Assembly (NCBI GenBank): GCA_030765045.1
Contig: CM060968.1
Location: 105,631,904-105,695,903, forward strand
Source: Tenodera sinensis
Taxonomy: Eukaryota; Arthropoda; Insecta; Mantodea; Mantidae
Length of the DNA stretch: 64,000 nucleotides
Direction: 5' to 3'
Positions 1 to 10,599 of this stretch are shown one piece after another (position 1 is the first letter of the stretch; each line of letters starts with the position of its first letter). Under the pieces are notes generated by a model. It saw only the letters and a list, made by a program, of their open reading frames with translations, did no database searches and was not told the DNA's origin. The position numbers and the translations under genes are program-made.

Positions 1-235
1 AACCCCGGCGCAACAGCCCATGAAGGTCCAAGGCCTACCACCCAGCCGCTGCGTCCCCCACCTCTGCTCACTACGGGCATCATTGGTGAGGTGCATTACT
101 GGAGGGTGGGACGTGGTCAATATCCCGAGCCCTCCCGGCCAGTTAGGCAGTCTTCTCGACCTGGGGCCGCTACTTCTCCATCAAGTAGCTGCTCGAATGG
201 TCCCCCCCGGGACCTAACGAGGCTGAAGCGGCAAA
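1..235 (-). mobile_element. SINE-1 copy 1 (body only, cut by window edge)
   Basis: On the minus strand this GC-rich block matches the body of the tRNA-headed SINE at 39166-39445. Shared words in the same order include CTCAGCCTCG, TACTTGATGGAGAAG/TATTTGATGAAGCAG, GGGAGGGCTCG and CACGTCCCACCCTCC. The tRNA-like head is missing here, and the 3' part runs off the window start. The short open frames inside it are not coding. Confidence 0.75.
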
Positions 236-424
236 ATAATTGTATTCACCTATGTGAGTCGAAGAAAGTTGGCCGCTAATAGCATACCATTCTTTTCGCC
301 ATGAAGGGATATTTCATAAACAGTAGTAAAGTTTCTCAGAGCTCCAACGACAATTTTCCTTGTAGTTAGTGGGTAATGTTTCACAGTTTAATTAACAAGA
401 ACATATTTTACCTGGACCTCTCGG

Positions 425-800
425 AACCCTTTTACTCACTTGGTACTATTAGTACAGTCGGTAATAGCAAAACTTAGAGACCTTATGTGGGTGGTTCCGG
501 TTTCAAATCCCTTTGGTTGATCAACTGACGAATACTTCCGTAAAGTTTCTCAATTATAAAGTTAAATACTACATTAGGTATTAAATAAACTACCCAAAAA
601 GCCATCAAAGCTACAAAAATTTAGTAAAACTGAAAATATATGGTAACAGTGATCGCACTGCCATCTAGCGTTAGATCATGAAATGAGGTAGACTGTTGCT
701 ATCTACCTTGTAGTTTTGAAACAGAAATAAATGAACACGTGTCAAACCTGGCATTTGTTCATCAGAGAAGCAAAGACATAAGATTGTGGCATAAGTTCGT
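425..800 (+). repeat. Family B copy 1
   Basis: About 370 bp that aligns by eye with 3085-3470 and 6150-6515. Shared landmarks, in order, are GGTTCCGGTTTCAAATCC, TGACGAATRCTTCCGT, TTTCTCARTTA, TAAAAMTGAAAATA, CACTGCCAYCTA and GTAGTTTTGAA. The first landmark resembles a Pol III B box, so a degenerate tRNA-derived SINE is possible. No protein is encoded. Confidence 0.65.
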
Positions 801-1399
801 TTCTCGTTACGTTTCAAACACTAAGAACGCCTGGGAACACACCTTACCCGCAGCACTACGACAGTTACCAAACTTTGTTTTAGGGAGAGATTCCCAACTC
901 GAAATCGGCTAAACCACTTTTCGTTACTGCAATTTCCCCGTAGACAGCAGAAATTTCCCGCCGGCATTGAGAGGCGGTTTAGCCCTTACGATTGTAAAAC
1001 AGCATAAGATGTGGGAAATATTCCTTTCTTATTTCTATAGTTCACAAACACAAGTTCACGCTGTTCCATCCAGTGTCATCACAAACACCGACGTATCCAA
1101 TAGCGAGTTCAAGTCGTAGGGGTGGTTAGGCAACTTTGGTAACTTGAGTGTACAGAAGTTTTAGGGTTTACAGGCGTCATAGGTGAAGCTTGGGCGCAAA
1201 ACGAACAAACTTTTGAGACAAGCTTATACACCGAGGTCCATGTGGACACGTGACGAAACAAGATGGCATGGATTCTCGACTCACCGTCATACAAGGGCTC
1301 CTTACAAAAACTTAATTATTGAATGTCAATCGAGATACTCGTTTGCAGAAATTATTTTATTACATACATAGTTATAGGAGCAATGAGAATGGGAGAAGT
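801..1399. other. Unassigned stretch
   Basis: No gene or recognised repeat. It contains a short inverted pair, GGCTAAACC at 907 and GGTTTAGCC at 976, that could form a 9-bp stem. The open frames here are short and without recognisable motifs. Confidence 0.4.
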
Positions 1400-1903
1400 C
1401 AGTTGCTTAAGCGATTACCTAATGACTCAGATAGCTTCGGGTGTATGTGCACACCCCGGGAGGGTGGATGAGGCGAAGGGTCCAGAGGGCGTTGCAACAA
1501 CAAAGTAGAGGGCAGGGTCCCTACATTTTCTCCGTTAGAAGTACCCGGTGGACGCTGGCTCGGGTCAGTTCCTGTACCACCCCTTCGGGTTTGTACTCCC
1601 AAGGGGGGGGGGGTGGGTGCGGGACTTACAAACCGGCTCCGCTACCGCTCTTGGGTTTATACCATCCCATGGGTGGGGGCGGAAACCAGTAAGCACACCT
1701 TCCAATCCGGGGAACGAGATATCCAGAAAACATTTGTTCCCCCTGCCGTGCGGCTGCCGCAACGCTCGCCGAGCCTTCCAACCCTGAAAGAAACCAAATA
1801 GGAGGAGTAGTGAAATGAAATGATTTATGTAACGAAATGGAGAGACAGCAAATTCGAGAGATATGGAGATACTTCCCAGCATTCACTGGCGACCCAGGGA
1901 AAC

Positions 1904-1937
<34 letters not shown>

Positions 1938-2035
1938 GGGAAACGAGTCAGGAAAGGCAGCCACAAGGATCGAACCTGTGACCTCCCGAATGCGGGTCAC
2001 AGACGTTACCGCTTGAGCTTTCCGGCTCAGTGATT
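1400..2035 (-). mobile_element. SINE-2, long tRNA-headed element
   Basis: The minus strand begins (near 2035) with a tRNA-like head: an A-box-like AGCTCAAGCGGTAACG and a good B box, GGTTCGATCC, at about 1967-1976. It is followed by a T-rich run (the poly-A at 1904-1934 on the plus strand) and then a GC-rich body of about 500 bp. The unusual GC content against AT-rich flanks suggests one inserted unit. The far end near 1400 is a guess, and the body could be a separate repeat. Overlapping open frames on both strands show no known domain. Confidence 0.5.
1904..1934. repeat. Poly-A/T homopolymer
   Basis: Run of about 31 A, followed by six G. It lies inside SINE-2 between the tRNA-like head and the GC-rich body. 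Confidence 0.9.
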
Positions 2036-2380
2036 TACGCGATAGTCATACCGTTAAAGAGCTGCGATGGTTTTGACATTCCATTCTGTTTGAGTGGCCA
2101 GGATTTTAAAACAAGGAAAAAACTTAGTTGAGAAAAGTGTCTTTCAAAGTGAAAAGCTATCTCCACAAATACTCAGCAGACAATGCAGCTAATGATAACT
2201 TCTCCCCTAGAATGTATTGTGAGGCATAGCATTAAAGTTGATTTTGAATTCCTACCATCCCTAATATAAGAGTATATTTTTAGAGACGTATTCCTTTTTC
2301 TCAAGAACTATAAAAGCTAAAGCCCCAAAGTTTGCAAAATTGTGTGAGATAATATATTACCTTCATTGAACTAGAGTTAT
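2036..2380. other. Unassigned AT-rich stretch
   Basis: I see no open frame, repeat or structural signal here. Confidence 0.4.
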
Positions 2381-2715
2381 ATTACTTATTCTACTCGATA
2401 TAGTAAGTAGGGAAAGTATTGAATTGGACCCAAAATTTCGATGTCAGGATTTCGCCGGAAATACGTTTCGAGGCCCCCGTTTAAGAAAATGTTCCTGTGT
2501 GTCTGTGAACAACGTAACTTCAAAACGAAGATTCGGTTAAAAGTTGGTATTTAAGCTTCATATTTTTCAAGAATGCTTCACAAAGATTTAGAAGAAAATT
2601 CCTCCACCCTAAACTACCCTTTGCATGGAAAATTTTTCGAAAATTTTGATTTTCTCTAACGATTTTAATTAAGATGCCATACGTTTAAGATACTTCTATG
2701 GCAAATGCGCTAAGA
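2381..2715 (-). mobile_element. Family A copy, tail half only
   Basis: Starts with the tail tip (ACTCGATATAGTAAGTAGGGAAAG) and runs through GAGGCCCCC, a very short TGTGTGTCTGTG, the CCTAAACTACCCTTTGCATGG block and AATTTTTCGAAAATTTTGAT. The head half is absent. Its TG array is not expanded, unlike most copies. Confidence 0.75.
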
Positions 2716-2774
2716 AGCCCGAAGTACAGACCTATCCAGCTAAACTGTGACCTGATGAAAACAAAGACGTTATT

Positions 2775-3037
2775 TGTAAGCGAAAAATTGTCGGTCTGGG
2801 TGGATCAGTTGGTTAGATGCCGGCCTACTGTTCCCAAGGTCGCGGGTTCAAATCCGGCCCAGACCGATGGTTTTTAAGTGTGCTTAAAAACGACAGCTCC
2901 ATGTCAGTAGATTTACTGGCATGTAAAAGAACTGCTGCGGGACAAAATTCCGGCACACCGGCGACGCTAATGTGATCCTGGCAATTGACAGCGTTGTTAA
3001 ACAACAAAATAATAAAATAATAAAATGTAAGCGAAAA
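2775..3037 (+). mobile_element. SINE-3 with 12-bp target duplication
   Basis: A tRNA-like head (about 2791-2866) has pairing ends GGTCTGG/CCAGACC, an A-box-like GTGGATCAGTTGG and the B box GGTTCAAATCC. One T-stem pair is mismatched, and the tRNA-like part runs straight into a body, so this is a SINE rather than a working tRNA gene. It ends in an AATAATAAAATAATAAAA tail. The element spans 2787-3025 and is flanked by a perfect direct repeat TGTAAGCGAAAA at 2775-2786 and 3026-3037, the mark of target-primed insertion. The intact duplication suggests a fairly recent insertion. Confidence 0.85.
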
Positions 3038-3084
3038 CGAAGAAGTTGTATAATCGAATAAGCCTCAACAACCAAGTATTAAAA

Positions 3085-3470
3085 AACAGCTTTTCTAAAG
3101 CAACTTCCAGTAACTTCTCTTCCCTACATTCCAGTGGTCCCGATTTCAAGTCCCTGGGCTGATAAATCTGACGAATGCTTACGTGATCTTTCTCAGTTAC
3201 AGAGGGAAATATTGGATTAGATATTTAATATCAAGAATCAAAGATCATATGAAGTCCAAAAAATATAGTAAAAATGAAAATAAATGGTGACTTCAATTGC
3301 ACTGCCACCTATCAATACATAATAAAATCAGGTACACCAATGCCACCTGCCCAGTAGTTTTGAAGTACAAATACATATGCACATGTAGATATCTCTCTAG
3401 CTGTCTTTTGTTCGCAAGAGAGGCACAAATACAGTTGCCATGCACTTAAACCTCTGTGGACACGTAATAA
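3085..3470 (+). repeat. Family B copy 2
   Basis: Closest in layout to the copy at 6150-6515. Both share AACTTCT.TTCCC.ACATTCCAGTGGT, GCTGATAAATCTGACGAATG, TGATCTTTCTCAGTTA and ATCAGGTACACC.. GCCACCTGCCC (each broken by single differences). No coding content. Confidence 0.75.
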
Positions 3471-3527
3471 GCAAGTTGGTATGATACATAAAAACCAGAA
3501 GCAACGTAAAATACAGCGGGAGGGAAA

Positions 3528-3965
3528 TATAATGTGCATACTCACACCGCCTTCTCTACTCTCTTTTGCAAGCTCTTCCTACAAAAGCTTAAAGAGCTGG
3601 CAGCTATGTGAGGGCTTTGATATATTCTCATCGCATAGGCAGGACTTATAAACACGAACGAAGACTTCCTATTTGAGAAAAATAAAAGTATTGGATAATT
3701 CAAAGCAATAATGCGTAATTTGTGGAAAATCGTTATCTTCTCAAAAAAAATTGTTTTTCATGAATTGCGTGTTTTAATTATACCTTCAGTTGTTGTGCAG
3801 TAAAATTTTGTGTATACTTAAAGGCTTACCGGTTACACAATATTACCAGAATAAACAGGTCTTCAGGGAGTATTCGCAGAAAATTCAAGATATTCCCTTT
3901 GCCATGTAAATATCTCAAATATGTGCTACTTTCATCAGAATTGTTGAGTCAAATTTGACAGAAAG
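3528..3965 (+). mobile_element. Degenerate family A copy
   Basis: A head-like CTCACACCGCCTTCTCTACTC near 3540 is followed by middle-section words near 3750-3930 (GCGTGTTTTAATTA, ACCGGTTACACAATA, AGAATAAACAGG, GAAAATTCAAGATAT, AATATCTCAAATATGTG). It is strongly diverged. It is followed at once by a copy in the opposite orientation. Confidence 0.5.
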
Positions 3966-3996
3966 GTATCCATAATATTTGCATGTGAACAGTGGC

Positions 3997-4850
3997 ATTT
4001 TTTTACTTTCTTTATTACTAAGTACAAGGAGGTATTGCATTCCACCCAAAAATTCTCGTTCGAGACTTCACCGAAAATATGTTTTGAGGCCCCCTGAATA
4101 AAAAAAAGCAGTTTTAGAAAAAGGTCCGTGTGTGTGTGTGTGTGTGTGTCTTTGTGTGTCAGTCTGTCAGTCTATGGACAGTAGATATAATTCAAATACG
4201 AAAAGTCAGTTGACAAAAAGTTGGTATTTAAGTTTAATGTCCTTCAGGGATGCGGCACGAAGATTTCGAAGAAAATTTCTCCACCCTAGGCTACCCTTTT
4301 GATTTTCTTGAAAATGGCTCTAACAATTTTGATTAAAATGCCATAAGCTTGACATATTTTTATGACAAATTAAATGTATCTTTTGAATTTTCTGGCTTTA
4401 GCCCATGAAGTCCTATTTACTCTGGATGACTTTCACATAACTGGTAAACCGTAAGAGATATATAAAATCTCACTTAACAAAAAATGTAGATCTTGCTAAA
4501 ACACACAATTTATGTCGGAAGAAATGTTTTTGTAGAGTGAACCATTTCGGAGTTTATTATTTGTGTAAGTTTTGGAGAGCTTACACCTCTGTCAACATCG
4601 ACATTCATTTTTTATGTTAACCGTGCAAAGAAAACGGAATTTGAAAGCTTTAAAAGATTTGACTATCGCTCCAAGCCTACTGTATTCCCATTTTCTCCTT
4701 GCAGCTACAAGGAAATACGCAATAAGATAATTTATGCAAATGTTTATCTCAACTAACGTGAAGAAAATAGAAGAATAAAAGTTTGTAAGAATGGTTAGTA
4801 CAAGAGTGGAGAGGGTCATGTGAAGGCAACACATCAGATTTTTTTAGATA
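3997..4850 (-). mobile_element. Near full-length family A copy
   Basis: Runs tail to head: TTTTTTACTTTCTTTATTACTAAG, CCACCCAAAAATTC, GAGGCCCCCTGAATA, a TG array at 4128-4149, the middle section, CCTTGCAGCTACAAGG and the head AGTGGAGAGGGTCATGTGAAGG. Length is about 850 bp. It has no coding capacity. Confidence 0.85.
4128..4149. repeat. TG dinucleotide array
   Basis: About 11 TG units at the standard array position of the enclosing family A copy. Confidence 0.9.
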
Positions 4851-5544
4851 GTGGACAATAAAATTAGACCTTATAGCGCTTGACGAGTGTTAAAAGTATA
4901 AAATTCTTCCAGTCAATGCCCAAAAGCTTTTAACACTCCGGTAATGCCAACTTTGGTTTCTTACGGAATGAGACCATGGCCTCATTCGAGTAGGCCACGA
5001 ATCTAAGTTACACGATCTTCCTCTTTATGTGTTTACGCTCCCCTGATGTAGGACTTACAAGCCAACATTTCAGTTTAAAAGATGAGAAAGTTCAGAAAAT
5101 CCTGTTATCTAATAATTAAAATTTTGTTATACTATTCTTGTTTTATTATTTACACTGCCTCCCTTATGTAGAAAGTTCTGGTTTTGTAAAATTCATGTTG
5201 TTAACACTGAACATCACAGCCCGATGACTATCATGATCTGAAAACGGTAAAACAATACCATATATTTATATATCATCTATAAGATATCTATAAATATTAA
5301 GCAGTCTAAAATAGTGTATAATAATAATCGTATCTGTAGCCTAATTTCAGAATGACACTAGTCCTTAATAAGTGTTGGCTAGCAGTGTGTTTATACATCA
5401 TCATTGTTCTTCATTTGGGTCTTGCAAGCGTTTTCGAAGGCTCCATTGCTTTCCAAAGTGTATGCAAGACCAAATAAACGACATTGAAAATAGCCGAATA
5501 GATATAGAAATGCGAATTCATTGTATAGGTTGCAGAAGATATTG
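4851..5544. other. Unassigned AT-rich stretch
   Basis: No gene or recognised repeat. It includes a TATA/ATAT-rich patch near 5258-5300. Confidence 0.4.
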
Positions 5545-5559
5545 ATTAACTTCAACTTC

Positions 5560-6140
5560 AACTTATTTTATTAAAGAAAACATTTGCCCGGTGCCGGTAC
5601 AGAAGGGCCCGGCTTACAGGCTAAAATTAACATTAATTATAGTTTACAGTATTTACATGTTCATGTTTGCTTTTATATGTTCAAAAACCCATACAGTGGG
5701 CAACTTTAGCCCACCGAGAAGTTTTTGGGCGTATACTCGGTCTTATGTTTGTCCGTTTTTGATAGTATTTTTTTTTTTAATTTATATACACGGATACATA
5801 CACACACTCACTCCTGGACATACCACACATATGTCCCATCACACGCACACACACACAGGCGCGCTCGTATATACATATTTACACTGCAATATATACACTT
5901 CACTATTTACAGTTTTTCCGCAGTTTTCCTGTGCGGCCAGGTTGCAGCTCCTGAGGCGTTTCCGAGGCACAGACCTCTTGCGGGGTGCGTGGCCTAGGGC
6001 CTGGGTGCGCATCAGTCGACGAGCCATGCAATGTTTAAAACATTTTAATTCTAGCATGTTTACGATGCTTTGGCTCGCCCTTGCCATTATTGGCAATCAC
6101 GTCATTTCGGTGATTCCTGACTTTAGACTTAGACTTATTT
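5560..6140 (-). repeat. Family C copy 1, retroelement 3'-end-like
   Basis: The part at 5560-5755 aligns with 41500-41690 (GGTGCCGGTACA, AAGGGCC.GGCTTACAGG, CTAAAATTAACATTAA, AAGTTTTTGGG). On the minus strand both copies end with AATAAA close to the boundary, which suggests the 3' end of a retroelement. The remaining part to 6140 includes a CA-rich patch (5795-5860) and a GC-rich block. A minus-strand open frame of 85 codons at 5839-6096 has no motif I recognise. A plus-strand frame of 212 codons crosses the whole block and is probably chance. Confidence 0.5.
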
Positions 6141-6149
6141 TATTGAGTG

Positions 6150-6515
6150 CGCGCAAAACAGTCCTTATAAAGCAACTTTCGGTAACTTCTGTTCCCCACA
6201 TTCCAGTGGTTCCGGGTACAAAGCCCTGAGCTGATAAATCTGACGAATGCTTCCGTGATCTTTCTCAGTTATAGAGGTGCATGCTGGGTTAGATATTTAA
6301 TATTAAGCATAAACGTTCCATCTAAAGTCCAAAAATGTAGTAAAAATGAAAATAAATGCTAATTGAGACCATTCTGCCACCTACCCACGGATAATGAAAT
6401 CAGGTACACCGGTGCCACCTGCCCCGTAGTTTTGAAGTAGAGATAGATGTATGTAAACATCTGCCCAGCTGCCTTCTGCTCGTAGGCACAGTTACCTAGC
6501 ACTAAGGCCCCTGCG
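6150..6515 (+). repeat. Family B copy 3
   Basis: Aligns with 3085-3470 across its length. Its end abuts the head of a family A copy at 6516. Confidence 0.75.
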
Positions 6516-7470
6516 GTGTTGTACTCTCATGACTTTCTCTATTCTTGTACTTTTGTTTAGTCAACGTCCTCCAACGTAGTGTCATATCGGACGGTGAATG
6601 AGGAAATGGGTGAAATGATGCTCAAATGAGCCCAAGGTCCATAGAGCTTTAAGTTACTCGACATTCGTCTTCTCAGGATAAGGGAAAACCTCGGAAAAAA
6701 CCTTACCCTAAGCGAGATTCGAACTCGCGACTTCTTGAACGTGAAGTAGACACGCTAACCATCACGCTACTGAGGCGGGCATTCTGGTACTAACAATTGT
6801 TATAAACTCATATTCCTATATATTTATGTAAGTTGAGATAAACATTTGCAGAAATTATCATATTGCTTATTTCCTTGCAGGTACAAGGAGAATATGGGAA
6901 TACAGTAGGCCTTGAGCAGGTCAAATCTTTTAAAGCTTTCAAATTCCGTTCACTTTGCACGGCTAGGATATAACAAAATGAATAACGATCTTCCATTTGA
7001 TGAAAATTAGAAAACTCTCACAAATAACAAGGAATATCTCCGAAGTGGTTCACTCTACAAAATAAGTTATTTCGAGATAAATTGTGTTTTGTTCAAGATC
7101 TACACTTTTTGTACAGTAAGATTTGATCTATCTCTTACGGTTTACCAGTTATGCAAAAGTCACCCAGAGTAAACAGGACTACATAGGTCATAACCAAAAA
7201 ATTCAAAGTATACATTTTGTTTACTGTAAAAATATCCCAAACCTGTGGCATTTTAGTCAAAATAGTTGGATCTATTTTCGAGAAAATCAAAATTTTCGAA
7301 AAATTTTCCATTTAAGACACATACAATACACAAACCGCGGGGACCTTTTCCTGCATTTTTTTTTTTTTTTTTTTAGATTCAGGGGCCTCAAAACATATAT
7401 TTCCGGTGAAATCTCGACATCGAATTGGGAATAAAAATATTCTTCTTAGTATAGAATAGAGACAATAAAA
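6516..7470 (+). mobile_element. Family A copy interrupted by a SINE
   Basis: The head (GTGTTGTACTCTCATGACTTTC) begins at 6516, breaks at 6551, resumes at 6791 and runs through TTTCCTTGCAGGTACAAGG, CTCTTACGGTTTACCAG, CAGGGGCCTCAAAACATAT and TATAGAATAGAGACAATAAAAA. The CA array is missing and a poly-T run sits near 7358-7375. The 103-codon frame at 7123-7434 is a chance frame in the element. Confidence 0.85.
6541..6791 (-). mobile_element. SINE-4 inserted in family A, with 11-bp duplication
   Basis: The minus strand starts with a tRNA-like head near 6779 (A-box-like TAGCGTGATGGTTAGCG; B box GAGTTCGAATCTCGC) and ends near 6552 in CTAAACAAAA. Flanks are ATTCTTGTACT at 6541-6551 and ATTCTGGTACT at 6781-6791, an 11-bp duplication with one mismatch. 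The insert is about 229 bp. Removing it restores the family A order CTTGTACTAAC. The head is not the same as those of SINE-1, -2, -3 or -5. Confidence 0.85.
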
Positions 7471-7559
7471 ATATATGGGAGGTTAAGCAGTCAACTTCCA
7501 CGTGGTGCCTCTAGGTGACTCTAATAGTCTTCAAAGAAAGACAGTGGGGTTCCTTTATA

Positions 7560-9420
7560 AACTTCCATGTAGCCCGCACCCCATTCAGCCTAAACTCCTC
7601 AGGTAACCCGCCCGGAATACAGACGGATTTAGAGATGTTTCCTATATTGGTTTATCATTTATTGGGCAAACACCTAGTTCTTCTCTTATTTCTTCATTTT
7701 TTACTTTATCCATTATTGCACATCCTCATATGGCTCTAAGGTGTCTCATTTCTGCTTCATTTATTTTATCTCATTCTTTTCTCTTTATCGTCAACCATAT
7801 GTTAAGGTTGGAATCTCGACTGTTTTGTAAAATTTTAAGCTTGTTTCTTTTCTAGTTATTCTTTTTAATGTTCTTTCTAATATTCCGCAACTGTTCTGGG
7901 ATTTACTTACTTCATTATTTAGGTCTTGGTTATTCTGTTATATTGCATCCTAAATAATTAAATTTGTTTACCTGTTCCAGCACTATGTTATTTATCACTA
8001 TTTTGGATCTCTGAGGGTACTTTCCTTGAAAGGCCATTATTTTCGTTTTATTGGTTGATATTTAAAGACTTTTCTGTAAATCATTTTCTGTTTCTTAATT
8101 ATTATATCACCAGCATATAGTATCATATTTATTTTATTATTTCTATTTATTTTTATTCCTGAAGAAATTTTGACATTTACCTCTAAGAATTTCGTCTATA
8201 TATATTAAAACACTGCGGAGACAAGCTGCATCCTTGTCTTAATCCCTTATTAATTTCCATTTCTTCTGAAAATCGTCCATTTCTTAACCTAATCTTTATT
8301 GTAATTGCTTTATACATATTTTAATACCTGTATTAAGTGTGTGGGGTGTCCTTTCTCTTGTAATATTTCCCACAACAGGTGTCTTTTTACTCTGTCGTAT
8401 GCCTTTTCTAAGTCTAAAAAGGCTATATGTGTTTGTAGGTTAAATTCTCTTCTTTTTTCTATTACTTGGTTCACTGAGAAAATATTATCTGTGCAACTAC
8501 GTCCTTTCCTAAAACTACTTTGATTTTCTAACAATAATGATTCTGTTATTCTTTCTAATCGGGCATTAATTATTTTAGTGTATAATTTATAAGCAGTGTT
8601 TAGGAGCCTGATGCCTCGATAGTTTGAACATTTATTTCCTTCGCCTTTCTTAAAAATTGGTATTACATTGGTTCGATACCATGATGTTGGAATTGTTTTA
8701 CTTTGTCAACACCTATTTATATGCTTCAATAATCTGGCGTGTAGTTCTTCTCCATATTTTAATAACTCCGTATTAATACAATCAGGTCCTGGGGCTTTTC
8801 TGTTCATCTTATCCATCGCATGTTTTGGTTCCTCTTCTGTGATTTTATCTACTGAATTATCCTGTTGTTTCTTCTTTGTTTTCTTCTGTCTTGTACCATA
8901 ATTCTTTATAACGGTTTATCCATTCTTTTTCCGTAATATTATTGATATTAGCTCTATCCTTCTCATACTTCTGCAACATTTTAATAACTTTTTCCTTTTA
9001 CCAGTTGCTTCTGTAGCTGCTTTTTAATAGCTTTTTCTATATTAGTCCACTCTTTTTCTACATTATCTTCCTGTATTTGCTTCAATACATTTGTGAGTCT
9101 GTCTTGATATAGTCGTCTTATCTTAGATATTGTAATAGATTAATTTTGTAAACTGTTTCTTCTATTCCTACTATTTCTTTTGCCATAATTCTTCTCCACG
9201 TTGTCCACAAGTAAAATTTGGTAATCACCAAATAATGATCTCAGCTTATGTCCTGCCCTCTATACACTCGTGTCCGTTTTACTTGTGGGTTAATTTTGCA
9301 TTTGTAATAACATAATCAATCAATGATCTTTACCCTCTGGCACACCATGTTTGATCTATAAATCACATACATTTTTAAATATACTTATTTAGTTACTTAT
9401 TTTTGGAGCAACCATTTTCC
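7560..9420 (-). mobile_element. LINE-1 fragment: endonuclease and reverse transcriptase pseudogene
   Basis: Antisense remnant of a non-LTR retrotransposon ORF2-type protein, which would nick target DNA and reverse-transcribe its own RNA. Reading the minus strand from 9420, I see an endonuclease C-terminal piece (TRVYRGQDIS then DHYLV, about 9220-9300), then KAPGPD near 8790 and NYRGIRLLNTAYKLY near 8620. A clean 74-codon RT segment at 8310-8534 contains FRKGRSCTDNIF and FLDLEKAYDRV. GLRQGCSLSP follows near 8220. The catalytic box reads LYAGD near 8118 instead of the usual YADD. The last part, to about 7560, keeps LTYG and EEIREELG. Many stops and frameshifts break it. The 5' half is absent. 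The exact clade is not resolved. Confidence 0.85.
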
Positions 9421-9579
9421 AGATGTTTCCTGTAATTGGCTTGAATCTAGAAAGCTTCTCAAATGGGAATGAGTTCGTTTTTGTTTTTGGTTTTCTCTCG
9501 CCATGCCTGTATTGAACAACGAAATGTGTAAATATTAATTAACATTTCTCTGGCTCAACAAGTTAATATTATACCGTAG

Positions 9580-9811
9580 ACGAATGAGTAGAGAGTCATA
9601 TGATTGCAATACATCAGATCTTTTCCAGATGGTAGGTCACTTCCTCTTCTGCAAATAATGGAAATAACACTCTTTTCAAGCTCATCACTTTGCAATTCGC
9701 AAGGCCTACTCTACAAAAAGTTTGAAAAATAAAGAAAGTCCTATGAGCGCAACACATCAGACATATATCAGACTTTTCGTTTTTGAGTTACGCTTTTTAC
9801 ACACGCACGCA

Positions 9812-9876
<65 letters not shown>

Positions 9877-10012
9877 GCGGACCTTTTTGTAAAATTCCTT
9901 TGTTTTGGATTCAGGGGGCCACAAAACATATTTGCGGTGAAATTGTGACATCGAACTTTTGGGTGGAATGTAACACTTCCTCTACTTATTTTACGTAATA
10001 GAGAAAGAAAAA
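9580..10012. mobile_element. Rearranged family A pieces around a CA/CG array
   Basis: Two minus-strand head tips (9585-9622 and 9715-9765, both with AGTCMTATGA.. GCAACACATCAGA wording) precede a plus-strand tail from 9770 to 10012. The tail has CTTTTCGTTTTTGAGTTACG, a CA/CG array, GATTCAGGGGGCCACAAAAC and GTAATAGAGAAAG. The middle section is missing. Confidence 0.65.
9799..9874. repeat. Compound CGCA/CA array
   Basis: About 76 bp of ACGC units followed by AC units, at the array position of family A. It produces spurious TH- or CV-repeat frames. Confidence 0.95.
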
Positions 10013-10078
10013 GATAATTCATTTTGGTATAACTTCCATAGCGAGACCATCCAGCATCCAAGAGACTTTCCTTTGCCC

Positions 10079-10301
<223 letters not shown>

Positions 10302-10570
10302 TCCCCTTCCTTTCCCTGCCCTCCCTCCTTCCCTCCTTCTCTCCTTCCTTCCCTCCTTCTCTCCTTCCTTCTCTCCTTCCTCCCTCCCTTCCCTTCCCTT
10401 CCACTGGTCCCTCCTCCTCTTCCTTCCGTTCCTCCCTCCCTACGTTCCTCCCACCCTTCCGTCCCTCCCTCCTTTCTTCCTTTCCCTCCTCTTCTCTTTC
10501 TCTCCTTCTCTTTTTGTTCATCTCTCTAACGTTTTGTCTTTCTCTCTCTTTCTTCCTTTCTTTCTTTAGG
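10302..10570. repeat. Polypyrimidine tract
   Basis: About 270 bp of CCTT/CCCT/CTTT-rich sequence on the plus strand directly after the ATT array, with few purines. It could form non-B DNA (H-DNA); that is inference from composition. Confidence 0.9.
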
Positions 10571-10599
10571 TGCAATCGGAAGAGTGTCACTGAATTATA

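Noticed and set aside
907..984. GGCTAAACC/GGTTTAGCC inverted pair as a regulatory hairpin
   Set aside because: Only 9 bp with a loop of about 60 bp and no context; easily chance.
1441..2000. Overlapping GC-rich frames on both strands as a small gene
   Set aside because: They fall in SINE-2, include a homopolymer run, and show no recognisable domain.
2787..2866. Functional tRNA gene
   Set aside because: The tRNA-like part has a mismatched T stem, no clean anticodon arm, and continues into a SINE body with tail and target duplication.
5591..6229. 212-codon plus-strand open frame as a gene
   Set aside because: It crosses repeat family C and part of family B, contains a CA-rich stretch, and shows no domain; most likely chance.
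7123..7434. 103-codon frame as a gene
   Set aside because: Lies wholly inside a family A copy; no other copy keeps the frame.
8305..8523. Plus-strand 72-codon frame
   Set aside because: It is the shadow of the reverse transcriptase segment on the minus strand.
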